DNA of 64,000 nucleotides from JAKAIY01 sp963809385 (GCA_963809385.1 CAWEJL010000016.1:186001-250000), one strand, 5' to 3'; counted from the stretch's first letter, positions 52,002 to 61,474 are shown. Program-made: numbers and translations. The notes: generated by a model from the letters alone, not told the origin.

Positions 52002-52197
52002 CGCTACGCGGCGCATCCGGCAAGATGACGGCGCCTCCCAGGCGCTGAGCGAGTCGCGATGTCCAGGGACAGGATGCGATGCCCTTCTTAACCGTTGCGG
52101 GTATCACGCCTGTCCCGATTTTTCCGGCTTAGTGGCAAGCGAGATGCGTCTCGGCGCCGGCGACGGTAACGCGAAGCAGAACATCGGCTCCATCACG

Positions 52198-53916
52198 TCA
52201 AGCGCATGCCGAAGACCCAAAGGCATGCCCCTCCGCGATCAATGTACGCCAGTAGACCGCCCCATCCTCGCTCGAGAGCGCCCACACGAACGGATACATC
52301 ACACCACCCGCGCAGATGTCTCCGGGCCTCGGTGGTGTATCAATCGAAAGTCCGAGCCATACCGTATCTGGCGCCACCGTCCAATCGGAATTCCCCAGGC
52401 CTCCCACCGTCCAATCAGGGTTCCACACGCCGCTCGACTCCGTCAGGCGCCAGCGCACGGCCCCAGTGGCGGCGTCCAGCGCGGTAACGCCATTCTCCCC
52501 ATCCAGAATGTACACCTTGTCGTTCTTCCATTGCAGCGCGACGCCCACGCTCGTTGGCAGGTGGTACGTCCACCGCAGCTTCCCCGAAGCCGTGTCAACC
52601 GCGTACACCATCGGCTGCTGTGGGTACGTATTCCCCACCTCAGCCGTGAAGTACATGGTGTTGGCGTGAACGACTGGCTCGTCCCCAGCCGCCTGCAGCG
52701 TCACATCCGCACTGGCGCTGGCGTTCCGGCCCACCGTCCAGAGCGTCTTCCCCGACGCGACGTTCAGCGCGATCACCTGTGTCTGCGTCCAGGCCAGAAC
52801 GCCGCCAGAGCCCGTCAGGCCAAGCATCCCGTTCGTCGGGTCAACGTCCGCGCGCCACAACACCTTCCCATCCGTGAGGCGCAGCGCCTCGATCTCCTGC
52901 CGCTGTCGCGCGGTATCGTAGGTCGTGATATAGGCCGCGCTCGTGCCGGCGACGAAGTCTCGCTGGACGGCGTTAGGCCCCTGATGAATCATCGTCACCC
53001 AGGTCGTCTGGCCAGTTGTCGCGTCCGCCGCCAGAAATTCCATGTCGCCCGCAACGCCGTCTAGCTGGTAGAGCGACGACTCGAAAAGGATCGTGCGCGG
53101 TGTGACCAACGGGTTGCTATACCGTATCGGCCTGCTGGCCGGAGCGGTGTCTTGCCACAATACGGCCCCATCGCTGGCTCGCAGCGCGGTAAAGCCTGTC
53201 AATGGCTGGAGCGAGGACTGCGATATCTCGGACGTCGCGACATAGAGAGGCGATGACGCCGCGCCAGTCGCGTCCAGGGCCAGCGGTGTGCTCGGAAGGT
53301 TCCGAAGGGAGATGCCGCCATCCAGCTCGCGCTGCCAGAGCGTAGAGCCATCGCTCGCTCGCAGCGCCATGATGTCGCCCTTTTTTGCACCCATCTTGTC
53401 CACCCCGACGATCACATCCGCTAGCCCGCGCGCCATTATGGTGACGACGCCCCCCGTAAACACACGCGACCACCGGATCGTTCCAGCGCTCGCGCTCAGC
53501 GCGACCAGCGTATCCCCTGTCGCCTTGGTATTGGTGATGTCGTACACGGTCAGCCCCGGATCCACCGGCGCGGCGCGGTTGGCGATGTTCGGCGGCGGCG
53601 CGAGATCATGCGAGAGCGTCTGCCCGGCGCTGAGCAGCCAGGGCGTCACGCCGATGAGGAGCAGCGCCCCGGCGAGAACCACCGACAGGATGATGCGAGG
53701 CGCGAGCGCCTTCGCCGCGACGCGAGCGCCGTCGCCACCAGTGCGAGCGCCCCGAGCGCGCACACCACGGCCAGCGCGATGCGCCACAGGTTTCCCACCA
53801 GCATCCGCTATCCCTTCCACCAACGCGGCCCGCGTAGCTGCGCAGCGGACGCCCAGCCACATCCTCCAGAGACGCCCCCACGTGAGCGCCTTTTCAGCGA
53901 TGGCCTGATACGGCAA
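52198..53916 (-). CDS. PQQ-type beta-propeller protein with membrane anchor
   Basis: The 572-residue frame has one membrane helix near residues 75-95 (RIILSVVLAGALLLIGV) and an outside propeller made of repeats with the G-x-x-x-W pattern: GTIRWSRVFTG, GSTLWQRELDGG, GAVLWQDTAPAS, GKVLWRADVDPTN, GKTLWTVGRN, GKLRWTYHLPTS and GAVRWRLTESSG. This is the PQQ/BamB-like blade signature; no PQQ-ligand Trp/Arg set was checked. It may be a scaffold or sensor rather than an enzyme. The start is uncertain (TTG 53916 or an internal one); the first 60 residues are Arg/Ala-rich and weak. Confidence 0.75.
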   Translation of the reverse strand: MPYQAIAEKALTWGRLWRMWLGVRCAATRAALVEGIADAGGKPVAHRAGRGVRARGARTGGDGARVAAKALAPRIILSVVLAGALLLIGVTPWLLSAGQTLSHDLAPPPNIANRAAPVDPGLTVYDITNTKATGDTLVALSASAGTIRWSRVFTGGVVTIMARGLADVIVGVDKMGAKKGDIMALRASDGSTLWQRELDGGISLRNLPSTPLALDATGAASSPLYVATSEISQSSLQPLTGFTALRASDGAVLWQDTAPASRPIRYSNPLVTPRTILFESSLYQLDGVAGDMEFLAADATTGQTTWVTMIHQGPNAVQRDFVAGTSAAYITTYDTARQRQEIEALRLTDGKVLWRADVDPTNGMLGLTGSGGVLAWTQTQVIALNVASGKTLWTVGRNASASADVTLQAAGDEPVVHANTMYFTAEVGNTYPQQPMVYAVDTASGKLRWTYHLPTSVGVALQWKNDKVYILDGENGVTALDAATGAVRWRLTESSGVWNPDWTVGGLGNSDWTVAPDTVWLGLSIDTPPRPGDICAGGVMYPFVWALSSEDGAVYWRTLIAEGHAFGSSACA

Positions 53917-53965
53917 AGCCCATCGCTGATAGAGACCTGGCTGCTATTCTAGCGTATAGGGTTCT

Positions 53966-54055
53966 TAACGTGTATCCCCACATCCACCCGCGATCGTTAT
54001 CGCGGCGCCTCGGCGATGGCGCTCGCTCCGGCGAGGCCGGCGATGCCGAGCCTGC
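53966..54055 (-). pseudogene. Weak comM 3' fragment
   Basis: CCCCACATCCACCCGCGATC and GCGGCGCCTCGGCGATGGCG resemble the end of comM (63036-63075), then a gap and CGGCGAGGCCGGCGAT. About 75 bases are alike. Confidence 0.45.
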
Positions 54056-54214
54056 GGTGAGCGAAAGACTAGCCCTGTGGACAGTCCTTTGGTGCGATGC
54101 GATGCATCGGCGGTTCGCCTACACTGAGGTTATCCCCACAGCGAGGAGTGGGTTCATCCGGGCATCGCGCCCCGTTTCACACGCCGCGCATGTCAGACAG
54201 AGAGGTGGATCATC

Positions 54215-54448
54215 ATGTCAGTACTTGAGTGGATTTTCACGTTCACACTGGGCTTTTTCTATTTCTTCTTGCTCTTCACGGTTTGTTTCATGACATTCCG
54301 CAAGGGCCACATTGTTCTCGGAATCGTCGGAATCTTCCTGCCCTTCCTCTGGCTGATCGGCGCCATACTGCCGCCTAAGCATGGGTCCCGGTACGAGACA
54401 GAGCAGGCGGCGTATTATCAGTCGCAAACTCAGCAGGCGGCTAGCTGA
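54215..54448 (+). CDS. Small membrane protein between two comM fragments
   Basis: The 77-residue protein (MSVLEWIFTFTLGFFYFFLL onward) has two helices (8-27 and 33-53), a Lys/Gly loop, an outside P-P-K-H segment and a Gln-rich tail (YYQSQTQQAAS). GAGAGGTGG lies in front of the ATG. No family is recognised. It is flanked on both sides by comM fragments on the other strand and could be cargo of a vanished element. Confidence 0.65.
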   Translation: MSVLEWIFTFTLGFFYFFLLFTVCFMTFRKGHIVLGIVGIFLPFLWLIGAILPPKHGSRYETEQAAYYQSQTQQAAS

Positions 54449-54584
54449 CCGCGACCATATACGCCCTGCCGGGGCGCCGCGCTCGCCATACCTGCCAGCC
54501 CGGCGCCCGGCAGGGGAAGCGTGGCGATGCGGGCGAGCGGTGATCTCGATTCGGCCCGACTACGCCGCGCATGACCGTCGCGCG

Positions 54585-54705
54585 CTCTCCCACATCCACC
54601 CGCGGCCGGTACCACGGCGCCTCCGCGATGTGCGGCGCGGCGATGGCCCCACCAGGTCGGCGATCGTGCGCGCCAGCGCGAGGGCGCGGTGGAGAATACC
54701 TGGCG
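54585..54705 (-). pseudogene. comM 3' fragment
   Basis: On the minus strand the last blocks of ComM are readable: HRALALARTIADLV, then IAAPHIAEAPWYRPRVDVG, with one gap. About 115 bases match the same part of the long fragment at 63034-63160. Confidence 0.7.
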
Positions 54706-54840
54706 CCTGGCCGCACGCTGGGACGCCCGTGTGGGTAACAATACTGGGTATTCACGGGCGCGCCCTTGCGCGGACGTATGGAGTATGACGAGAGACAGGA
54801 GCGCTGCCACCAGGCATGCGCCTCCAGCCTCTCGTCATCT

Positions 54841-54968
54841 GCTACTGGTTGAGTCGACTGACCACACGCTCGGCGCATTGCTGGAGCGCGTTCTGCTGCG
54901 CGGTGTCATTGGGCTTGGTGTTCATATGGAAGTCGTCGCACATGAACGCGACCTTCCCATAGATAGAT
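54841..54968 (-). pseudogene. C-terminal remnant of a lipoprotein-like gene
   Basis: A minus frame reads YGKVAFMCDDFHMNTKPND, then LQQCAERVVSRLNQ and a stop at 54841-54843. The C...LQQCA...V pattern resembles the end of the intact lipoprotein at 55170-55832 (FDCFTETYLSQ, LQQCATTVDTNLRAS). The rest of the gene is in other frames or lost. Confidence 0.45.
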
Positions 54969-55068
54969 CCCGCCGGCGCTCGACTTGCGCTTCTTCCAAG
55001 AGTTGCCACAGCGACTCATTGGTGATCGCGCCGCATCGCCGCGAGCGGGTGCGGCGCGAGACCCAGGT

Positions 55069-55118
55069 AGCCGCTCGATCTTCCAGCGGTATCGCCACCG
55101 CTGGAAGATCGAGCGGCT
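55069..55118 (+). terminator. Perfect 21-bp hairpin followed by T run
   Basis: Arms 55069-55089 and 55098-55118 pair perfectly around TATCGCCA, and TTTTC follows on the plus strand. No complete plus-strand gene precedes it, so it may be left over from a lost gene or protect the minus-strand lipoprotein transcript. Confidence 0.6.
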
Positions 55119-55169
55119 TTTCATCTGACCCGGCAATTTCCGGATTGGAGGCGCGCCAACGTACAGCCG

Positions 55170-55832
55170 CTACGATGCCCGCAAGTTGGTATCCACCGTC
55201 GTCGCGCACTGCTGGAGCTGACTCTGGCTCGCCATCACTTGGGAAAGGTAGGTTTCTGTGAAGCAATCGAAAATGAACGGACCTTCGAGCACATAGAAGA
55301 TATGGACAGTGACCGAGATCCCGGTGTAGTTCCCGGTCGCCTCCACATATGCCGCCTGGTCGCCGATGCCTGACACCGTCTTGACTGTGGTGATCGTCAT
55401 ACTGCTCCCGGCCGCCTGTGACAACACGGACTGAATATCACTTTGTGGGATCGGATCGGGCCCGTGATAGGGAATGAAGTAGACGACCAATAGCAACTTG
55501 GACGGAGACACCTCATAGTTGCAGGCGCCGCTCAGGGCATTGTTGGGATTGCCTTGTGTGATCGAGGTCGCCGGAGGCGAAGAGGGGATGATCTGGTTCG
55601 CCGTAGCGAGCGGGAGTATTCGTGAGCAATAGGCGACCGTGATCTGCTGGAGCGCGATCGTCGCTGTCGGCCCAGGCGCTGTCGCTGTCGCCGAGTTACC
55701 GTTAGACGACGAGCCACCAGCGCCGCTGGATGTTCCGCCGCCGGACGCGGTTCCGCCGCCGCATGCCGCCAGCGAGAGCGCGCTGACGAGCAGCGCGATG
55801 CGGATGAATGCTAGAGAGAGCGATTTCACCAC
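55170..55832 (-). CDS. Lipoprotein of unknown function
   Basis: The GTG 55832 starts right after the stop of the PrmC-like gene, with AGGAGG inside that gene's end. The 220-residue protein has a signal and lipobox (LSLAACGGG), a Ser/Gly/Asn-rich linker and a domain with YCSRILPLATANQII, SGACNYEVS, FDCFTETYL and LQQCATTVDTN, where the Cys pairs recall PknH-sensor or DUF3558-like extracellular domains. It is probably exported and anchored outside. It is cotranscribed with the PrmC-like gene. Confidence 0.72.
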   Translation of the reverse strand: MVKSLSLAFIRIALLVSALSLAACGGGTASGGGTSSGAGGSSSNGNSATATAPGPTATIALQQITVAYCSRILPLATANQIIPSSPPATSITQGNPNNALSGACNYEVSPSKLLLVVYFIPYHGPDPIPQSDIQSVLSQAAGSSMTITTVKTVSGIGDQAAYVEATGNYTGISVTVHIFYVLEGPFIFDCFTETYLSQVMASQSQLQQCATTVDTNLRAS

Positions 55833-56675
55833 TTACCTCCTAGAGTTGCCATTGTTGAATGTCGTATCGCCCGTCGCAGGGGACGGCAGTTGCGCGACGA
55901 GGACGGCTCCCGCAGGATGGGGATCCGCCCAGACCTGCGCGGTGGGGAGCGCGCGCGCGAGCAGCGCGCTGAACTCGGAGACTGATTGGCGGTCGAGCGC
56001 GCAGACCAGCGCGCCGCCGGACCGCAGCTTCGCGGGCGCCTGCTCGAGCAGCCGCGCCGCTGAGGGCGTGGACGGCTCGAGCTGGCCGCAGACCACCACA
56101 TCCACCGGCTCGGGAACGCTGTCGAGCCCTTCGCCCTCCAGCCAGCTGATGAGCAGGTTTAGCAGGTAGCGCGCGCCGTTGGCGGCCGCTGTCTCCAGCG
56201 CCGTCACGGAGGACTCCACGGCGTAGACGCGGGTGAAGCGCGGCTCAAAGGCGGCCAGCGCCAGGGCAGTCGCGCCGCAGCCCGTCCCGATATCGGCGGC
56301 CAGCAAGTCGCCGGAGGCGTGATGGCGCGCAACCTGGAGGGCCGCCTCCAGCAGCCTCCACGCGCTGGGGGCGGGCAGTGGATCGCTCCGCCCGACGACC
56401 AGCTCCAGGCCCATGAACGGCAGCCGTCCGGTGATATGGGGCAGCGCCTCGCCTGCGGCCCGCCGCGCGACCCACCCGGCGAACATCTCCGCATTCTCCC
56501 GGCTCATGCGACGCCCGGGCTGGGCGCGCAGCAGCGCGGGGGGCGTGTTGAGTAGCGCGCTGAGCAGCGCGGTGGCCTCCTCGTGTGGCGCGAGCGATCC
56601 CGCCGAGGCAAGGAGCGTTTCGGCGTGAGCGAGCTGCGCGCCCAAGGTCAGCGGGATATCCGGCTCAATGGGCAT
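55833..56675 (-). CDS. PrmC/HemK-like methyltransferase without the NPPY motif
   Basis: The 280-residue protein has a PrmC-like helical N-terminus (TLGAQLAHAETLLASAG, NTPPALLRAQPGRRMS), then LPHITGRLPFMGLELVVG, the usual G-R-x-x-F-x-G block, and motif I LLAADIGTGCGATALAL. At the place of the catalytic N-P-P-Y, however, it reads VDVVVCGQLEPSTP. PrmC needs N-P-P-Y to bind the release-factor Gln, so this is not likely to be a release-factor methylase. It may act on another substrate or be inactive. It is first of two genes with the lipoprotein. Confidence 0.8.
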   Translation of the reverse strand: MPIEPDIPLTLGAQLAHAETLLASAGSLAPHEEATALLSALLNTPPALLRAQPGRRMSRENAEMFAGWVARRAAGEALPHITGRLPFMGLELVVGRSDPLPAPSAWRLLEAALQVARHHASGDLLAADIGTGCGATALALAAFEPRFTRVYAVESSVTALETAAANGARYLLNLLISWLEGEGLDSVPEPVDVVVCGQLEPSTPSAARLLEQAPAKLRSGGALVCALDRQSVSEFSALLARALPTAQVWADPHPAGAVLVAQLPSPATGDTTFNNGNSRR

Positions 56676-56838
56676 GGGCCGTGGCTCCGTTCCCTGATAG
56701 CGGATCGCGGGCGCCGCCCCGCGAGCGCCGCGGTCACCGCATGGACAGGAGCAATTGTGCCTGGGAGAGGCGCCCGGACTCCACAGAGAATCCGTAGTGC
56801 GCCCGTAAAACGCTCGTAAGAGGCTGGCGACATGGAGG

Positions 56839-56874
56839 CTTCGATAGCGCGCGGCGCGGTGCTATAATGCGGCG
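56839..56874 (+). promoter_or_regulatory. Promoter of the STAND regulator gene
   Basis: TATAAT at 56863-56868 lies 6 bases before an in-frame ATG (56875). A weak -35 TTCGAT is found 17 bases upstream (56840-56845). Transcription would start near the first ATG, which allows leaderless translation as an alternative to the ATG at 56908. Confidence 0.5.
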
Positions 56875-56907
56875 ATGACCGGCGGGCTGGTGGACCCGGA
56901 GGACGTC

Positions 56908-59541
56908 ATGGGAACGATCGACAATTCTGATTTCGCCAGCTTGCTGCGGGGCCACCGGCGGCGCGCCTTGCTCACGCAGGAGAAACTGGCGGAACGCTCC
57001 GGAATCAGCCCAGCGGCGATCAGCCTGCTCGAGCGTGGGCTGACGCAGGCGCCGCAGCTCGGCACGGTGCGGCTGCTCAGCGCCGCGCTGAGGCTCACAC
57101 CCGAAGAGGAAGCGGCGTTCATCACGGCGGCGCAAGGCACACCTCGCGCGCAGCAGGTGGGCGATCCGGCCAGCGCCCCATCAACCACCGCCACCGCCGC
57201 ACGCGGCGGCGACCTGCCGCTGCCGCTGACGCCACTGATCGGGCGCGAGCAGGAAGTCGCCGCGCTGCTCGCGCTGCTCGCGCGGCCAGAGACGCGGCTG
57301 CTGACGCTGACCGGCCCGGCGGGGGTGGGCAAGACGACTCTGGCGCTCCATCTGGCCGCGAGGCAGCGACGCGAGCATGACTGGGACGTGGTCTTTGTCG
57401 ATCTCATTCCGGCGCGCGAGCCTGCCCGCGCGCTCGAGGCGATCGCGCGGGCGCTCGACGTCCGGGACAGCGGCGCGACGCCGCTGCGCGACGCGCTGAT
57501 CCTCGCTCTGCGCGCGCGGCGGCTCACACTCGTGCTGGACAACTTCGAGCAGGTGGCGCCCGCCGCACGGGATGTGCTGGAAATGCTGGTCGCCTGCCCG
57601 CAGGTCCAGGCGCTGGTGACGAGCCGCGCGGCCCTCAACGTGCGCGGCGAGCGCCGATTCGCGATTGCGCCGCTGGCGCTGGCTACGTCCGAGCAGATGG
57701 GCTCGCTCGACGCGCTGCTGGGCGTTCCCGCGGTGGCGCTGTTCGTGGAGCGGGCCAGCGCCGTGGCGCCCGGCTTCACCGTCGCGACGCTGGAGGAAGG
57801 GCGCCTGGTGGCGGGGATCTGCGCGCGACTGGATGGGCTGCCGCTGGCGATCGAGCTGGCGGCGGCGCGCGCTGGCTCGCTCGGGCTGCGCGACTTGCAT
57901 GAGCGGCTGGCGCGGCCGGCCTTGCTTGGCGCGCTGGCGCAGGGGCCGTACGACCTGCCCGACCACCAGCGGGCGATGCGCTCGGCCATCGCCTGGAGCT
58001 ATGACCTGCTGAGCGAGGAGGCGCAGCGGCTGTTCCGCTGGCTAGGCGCCTTCGCTGACGGGGCGACCATGGACGCCCTCGTAGCCGTCATCGGCGCCGA
58101 GGACGACGCGCTGATGGACGGCGTGACCGCGCTGATGGACGCCAGCCTGATCCACGCCGCCGAGAGCGCGGGGGTGCGGCGCTACACCCAGCTGGTGACG
58201 CTGCGGGCGTTCGCGCAGGAGCGGCTGTGCGCGGAGGGCGAGTGGGAGGAGGCGCGGCGGCGGCATGCCGAGTATTTCCTCGAGCTGGTGGAGCTGATCA
58301 TTCCAACGGGCGCCAATCAACCCGAAGTCGCGATGACGCGGGTGGAGATGGAGTACGAGAACATCCGCGCGGCGCTCGCGTGGGCGCTGGAGACGGGGGC
58401 GACGGCGCACGGCCTGCGCATGGTGGGAGCGCTGCGGCGGTTCTGGGCCAGCCATTCACAGTACGTGGAGGGGCTGGACTGGCTCGAGCGCTTCATCGCG
58501 CGGGCCGACGAGCCTGTGACGCCTGAAGAGCAGGCCGCGCTGGCGGAGGCGTGGACCGGGGTGATGGTGATCGCCCACCGGCAGGACCGCTTCGAGCGAG
58601 CGGTGGAAGCGGGGGAGCGGGCGCTGGCGCTGCGGCGCGCGCTGGGCGACAAGACGCAGATCGCCTACGCCATGATGAACCTGGCGAATCCGCTCGTCAC
58701 GCTGCGCGAGCATGAGCGCGCGATCGAGTTGCTCGAAGCCTGTCTGGCGATCCATCGGGAGACGAAGAACCGGCCCGGCATGATCTTCCCCCTGATGAAT
58801 CTGGGCACGCTGCAGTACGAGCTGGGGCAGCCACGCGAAGCGTTGGCCTACTACGAGGAGAGCCTGGCGCTCAGCCATGAGGCGGGCGAGAGCGACTGGG
58901 CGCGGGGGCTCACCTGGAATAATGTGGGTGAGGCGTATGTCGTGCTGGACGAGCCCGCTCGCGCGATCGAGGTCACGCTGCAAGCCTACCACGTCTTCCA
59001 GCACGCGCATGACAGCTATGGCGCGGCCACATGCGCCTTCACACTGGGGCGGGCGGAGTGGCGGCTGGGGCGGGCGGAGGCCGCGCGGGCCTATTTCGAC
59101 GAGGCGGAGCGCCTCTTCCGCGACCTGGGTAATCAGGCCATTGTAGCGCGCATCCAATATTGCCGCGCCAGCCTCGCGCTCGATCAGGGTGACGTTGAGG
59201 CGGCGCAGCGCGATCTGGCCCAGGCGCTCGATGAGGCCATCGAGCGGACGCGCGGGAGTGACCCGGTTTGGCGCGTGGTCGAGCGCGTGGGGGCGCTGGC
59301 GTCGCGGCGGGGCGAGCCGGAGCGCGCGGCGCGGCTCTACGCCGCCGCGCTGGTGAGCCGTGAGGGAGCTCCCGGACCGGTGGACCCCGCCGAGCGCGAC
59401 CTGAGCGCGGGTGACCTGGAGCGGCTGCGCGCGGCGCTGGGCGAGGACGGCCTGGAGCGAGCGCTGGCTGCGGGGCGGGCGCTCTCGTGGGATGCGGTGG
59501 TCGCGCTGGCGCACGAGGAATTGGCGCGGCAGGATCGATAG
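56908..59541 (+). CDS. STAND regulator: XRE helix-turn-helix, NB-ARC ATPase, TPR
   Basis: ATG 56908 has GGAGG six bases ahead (ATG 56875 is an alternative). The 877-residue protein begins with an XRE helix-turn-helix (LLTQEKLAERSGISPAAISL), then P-L-x-x-L-I-G-R-E and Walker A LTGPAGVGKTTLAL, Walker B LTLVLDNFEQV, sensor LVTSRAALNVRGE and GLPLAIELAAA as in NB-ARC/AfsR-type ATPases; then a winged helix and TPR repeats (EHERAIELLEACLAIHRET, QPREALAYYEESLALSHEAG, DEPARAIEVTLQAYHVF). It is a ligand-gated ATPase that probably controls transcription; STAND proteins are also used in antiphage sensing. Intact. Confidence 0.9.
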   Translation: MGTIDNSDFASLLRGHRRRALLTQEKLAERSGISPAAISLLERGLTQAPQLGTVRLLSAALRLTPEEEAAFITAAQGTPRAQQVGDPASAPSTTATAARGGDLPLPLTPLIGREQEVAALLALLARPETRLLTLTGPAGVGKTTLALHLAARQRREHDWDVVFVDLIPAREPARALEAIARALDVRDSGATPLRDALILALRARRLTLVLDNFEQVAPAARDVLEMLVACPQVQALVTSRAALNVRGERRFAIAPLALATSEQMGSLDALLGVPAVALFVERASAVAPGFTVATLEEGRLVAGICARLDGLPLAIELAAARAGSLGLRDLHERLARPALLGALAQGPYDLPDHQRAMRSAIAWSYDLLSEEAQRLFRWLGAFADGATMDALVAVIGAEDDALMDGVTALMDASLIHAAESAGVRRYTQLVTLRAFAQERLCAEGEWEEARRRHAEYFLELVELIIPTGANQPEVAMTRVEMEYENIRAALAWALETGATAHGLRMVGALRRFWASHSQYVEGLDWLERFIARADEPVTPEEQAALAEAWTGVMVIAHRQDRFERAVEAGERALALRRALGDKTQIAYAMMNLANPLVTLREHERAIELLEACLAIHRETKNRPGMIFPLMNLGTLQYELGQPREALAYYEESLALSHEAGESDWARGLTWNNVGEAYVVLDEPARAIEVTLQAYHVFQHAHDSYGAATCAFTLGRAEWRLGRAEAARAYFDEAERLFRDLGNQAIVARIQYCRASLALDQGDVEAAQRDLAQALDEAIERTRGSDPVWRVVERVGALASRRGEPERAARLYAAALVSREGAPGPVDPAERDLSAGDLERLRAALGEDGLERALAAGRALSWDAVVALAHEELARQDR

Positions 59542-59722
59542 GGAACACACTCTATTACCTTAGATCGCTCGATAGCCTCGGCGATGTGCGCGCGCGGCCA
59601 TCGCTCCGGTGATCGCTCCGAGGAACGTGTACGCAGATCCTCGACGGGGCGCCGGCTCGGCCTGGGGCGGCTGTTCCGTTGGACGGGGCCTCACGTGCAG
59701 CGGCCGGCTGTTCCAGCGGCGC
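59542..59722. other. Intergenic region, weak comM-like sequence
   Basis: GCCTCGGCGATGTGCGCGCGC near 59576 resembles the end of comM (63070-63095), but only about 40 bases fit. Otherwise nothing is seen between the STAND gene and the converging acyltransferase gene. Confidence 0.3.
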
Positions 59723-61115
59723 CTACCTGGCACGCTCGACGAGAGTCGCCATCTCCGACTCGAACCCGTCGAAAATCGCCTCCGGATCTGACGCCAGCCT
59801 ACCGTCGGTTGCGATGCTGACCCAGAGATTGCCGGTGTAGCTAAACAGACTGACGTCCACCGCGAGGCGCCCTGCGCTGGGCACCCAGAACATCACCTGT
59901 TTCAGTGTCGTTCCTGCCATCCGTAGTGGCTCGCGAGGACCGACCACATTGGTCACTACCACCGTGCAGCGACGGGCGAACAGGTTGACCACCATCTCGA
60001 ATAGCGGCGACGGCGTGATGCCCAGGATCCGGAGCAGCAAGAACGTCAGCAACCGTTCGGGCGATCGCTTGATCTGCCGCGTCGTCTCGCGCACCGCGAA
60101 GAGACGATCGAGCGGGTCGGCGATGCCGAGCGGCAGCGGCACGAAGAGGAGGCCGAAGCGGTTGCCCAACTTGGACGCTTCCTCGATTGGCCGCAGGTTG
60201 ACCGGCACGAGGGCGCGCAGCTCGACGCCCTCCACCCGCTGTTCGTGCGCGATCAGGTAGCGGCGCAGTCCGCCGGCAAGGGTGGCCAGAACCACGTCGT
60301 TGATCGTGGAGCCCGTCGCCCGCGGCGATGGCCTTCAGCGTGTCAATGGGTATCGGCCGCGACCAGACGGCGCGCTTCTCATCGGACAGCGGGCCCTTGA
60401 ATACGGTGCGCGAATCGGCGCTCATAAACAGAATCTTCCAGACCGTGCCCGCGCCGAGCGCGAGACTGCGCATGGCATCGAGCGCGCTCGTCGGATGAGC
60501 GATGATTGCCGGCGCATGACGCGCGAGGCTTTCCTCGACCGAGCGCGTGAAGGAGATCAGCCGTGAGAAGGACCGCTTTAGAAGCCGCCCGGACGCCTTG
60601 TGGTCTCCAGCCGGCTGCGGTACCGGCGGCGCTTTCGTCAGCTCGATCGGCGGGTCGTCGGTCAGCATCTGCAGCACGTAGAGCATCGCGAGGCCGTCGC
60701 CGATGCAATGATGGAAGCGGCCAATGACTGCGCAGCCGTCCTCGTACTGGGGCACGAAGTGGATCTGCCACAGCGACCGGCACGGGTCGAACGGGTCGCT
60801 CATCAGGCGCCCGACGAGGTTCTGCAGCGAGGGCTGGTCCGGCCGTTCGAGCGGCGCGACTCGGACATGGTAGGACAGGTCGAAGTGCGCATCCGTTTCC
60901 CATACCAGCGAGCCGGACGTCATTCCTGACTTGACGAGGCGCTGTCGAAGCCGGGGGAGCGCGTCTAGGCGGCTCGCGACGAGGTCCCGGTAGTGTGCGA
61001 ACGGAACCGGCTCTCGGAGGACAAGTACCGAGGTGACGCTCATGGGGTTTCCCGGCTCGTCCATCCGCAGCCATGCTGAATCGACACTGGCGAGCGGTTC
61101 ACGCCTGCCGTCCAT
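59723..61115 (-). CDS. WS/DGAT-type acyltransferase, one frameshift
   Basis: ATG 61115 follows GCGGAGGCG. The N-terminal half carries VIGRFHHCIGDGLAML with the H-H-x-x-x-D-G catalytic motif of wax ester synthase/diacylglycerol acyltransferases. The frame shifts near 60315-60325; repaired it reads TGSTINDVVLATLAGGLRR, then LRALVPVNLRP, NRFGLLFVPLPLGIADPLDR and VVTNVVGPREPLRMAG, the usual C-terminal blocks (N-D-V-V-L, P-V-N-x-R, N-V-x-G-P). The enzyme makes storage wax esters or triacylglycerol from acyl-CoA. A second piece of evidence for the repair is that both halves match the family exactly where joined. Confidence 0.85.
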
Positions 61116-61195
61116 GCCCGCCTCCGCGTTTTGAAACGTGGCCACCGTGAGTCTATTCCCCCGCGGCGTCCCGGCTGTTACGATGCGAGCTGCCC

Positions 61196-61474
61196 CTACG
61201 GAGAGTTACCAAGTTCACCGGCATTGAACACCTGAAGGCAGCCTTCGCCGGCGCATCCCTGGCCGGCGCTGATGATATCGCCTATGCTCGGCGGATCGCG
61301 ACCGCTCAGCGCAATCGCCACACCAGGCTCTAGGTCTGGGGACGTCCACCGCGACCACACCGCCACGTGCCTCAGTGTTTCGCGGAGCGCCTTTGCGGAA
61401 CGACGGGCTGGCGCCTTGTGTCGGGCCCAGACACTGCCCGGGCTCCGCGTACAAGAGCGCACTCCATATGCCAT
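61196..61474 (-). CDS. Possible small protein, weak
   Basis: The minus frame ends LSGRDPPSIGDIISAGQGCAG and GEGCLQVFNAGELGNSP; the second half looks protein-like and has two Cys, the first half is Arg-rich and may be noise. No ribosome site or family is seen. It lies between two minus-strand genes. Confidence 0.25.
   Translation of the reverse strand: MAYGVRSCTRSPGSVWARHKAPARRSAKALRETLRHVAVWSRWTSPDLEPGVAIALSGRDPPSIGDIISAGQGCAGEGCLQVFNAGELGNSP

Noticed and set aside
54689..55261. Plus-strand frame of 190 codons
   Set aside because: It crosses a perfect hairpin and the antisense of the lipoprotein region and has no domain pattern.
56862..57989. Minus-strand frame opposite the STAND gene
   Set aside because: Ser/Arg-rich shadow; the plus frame has Walker A and B and an XRE domain.
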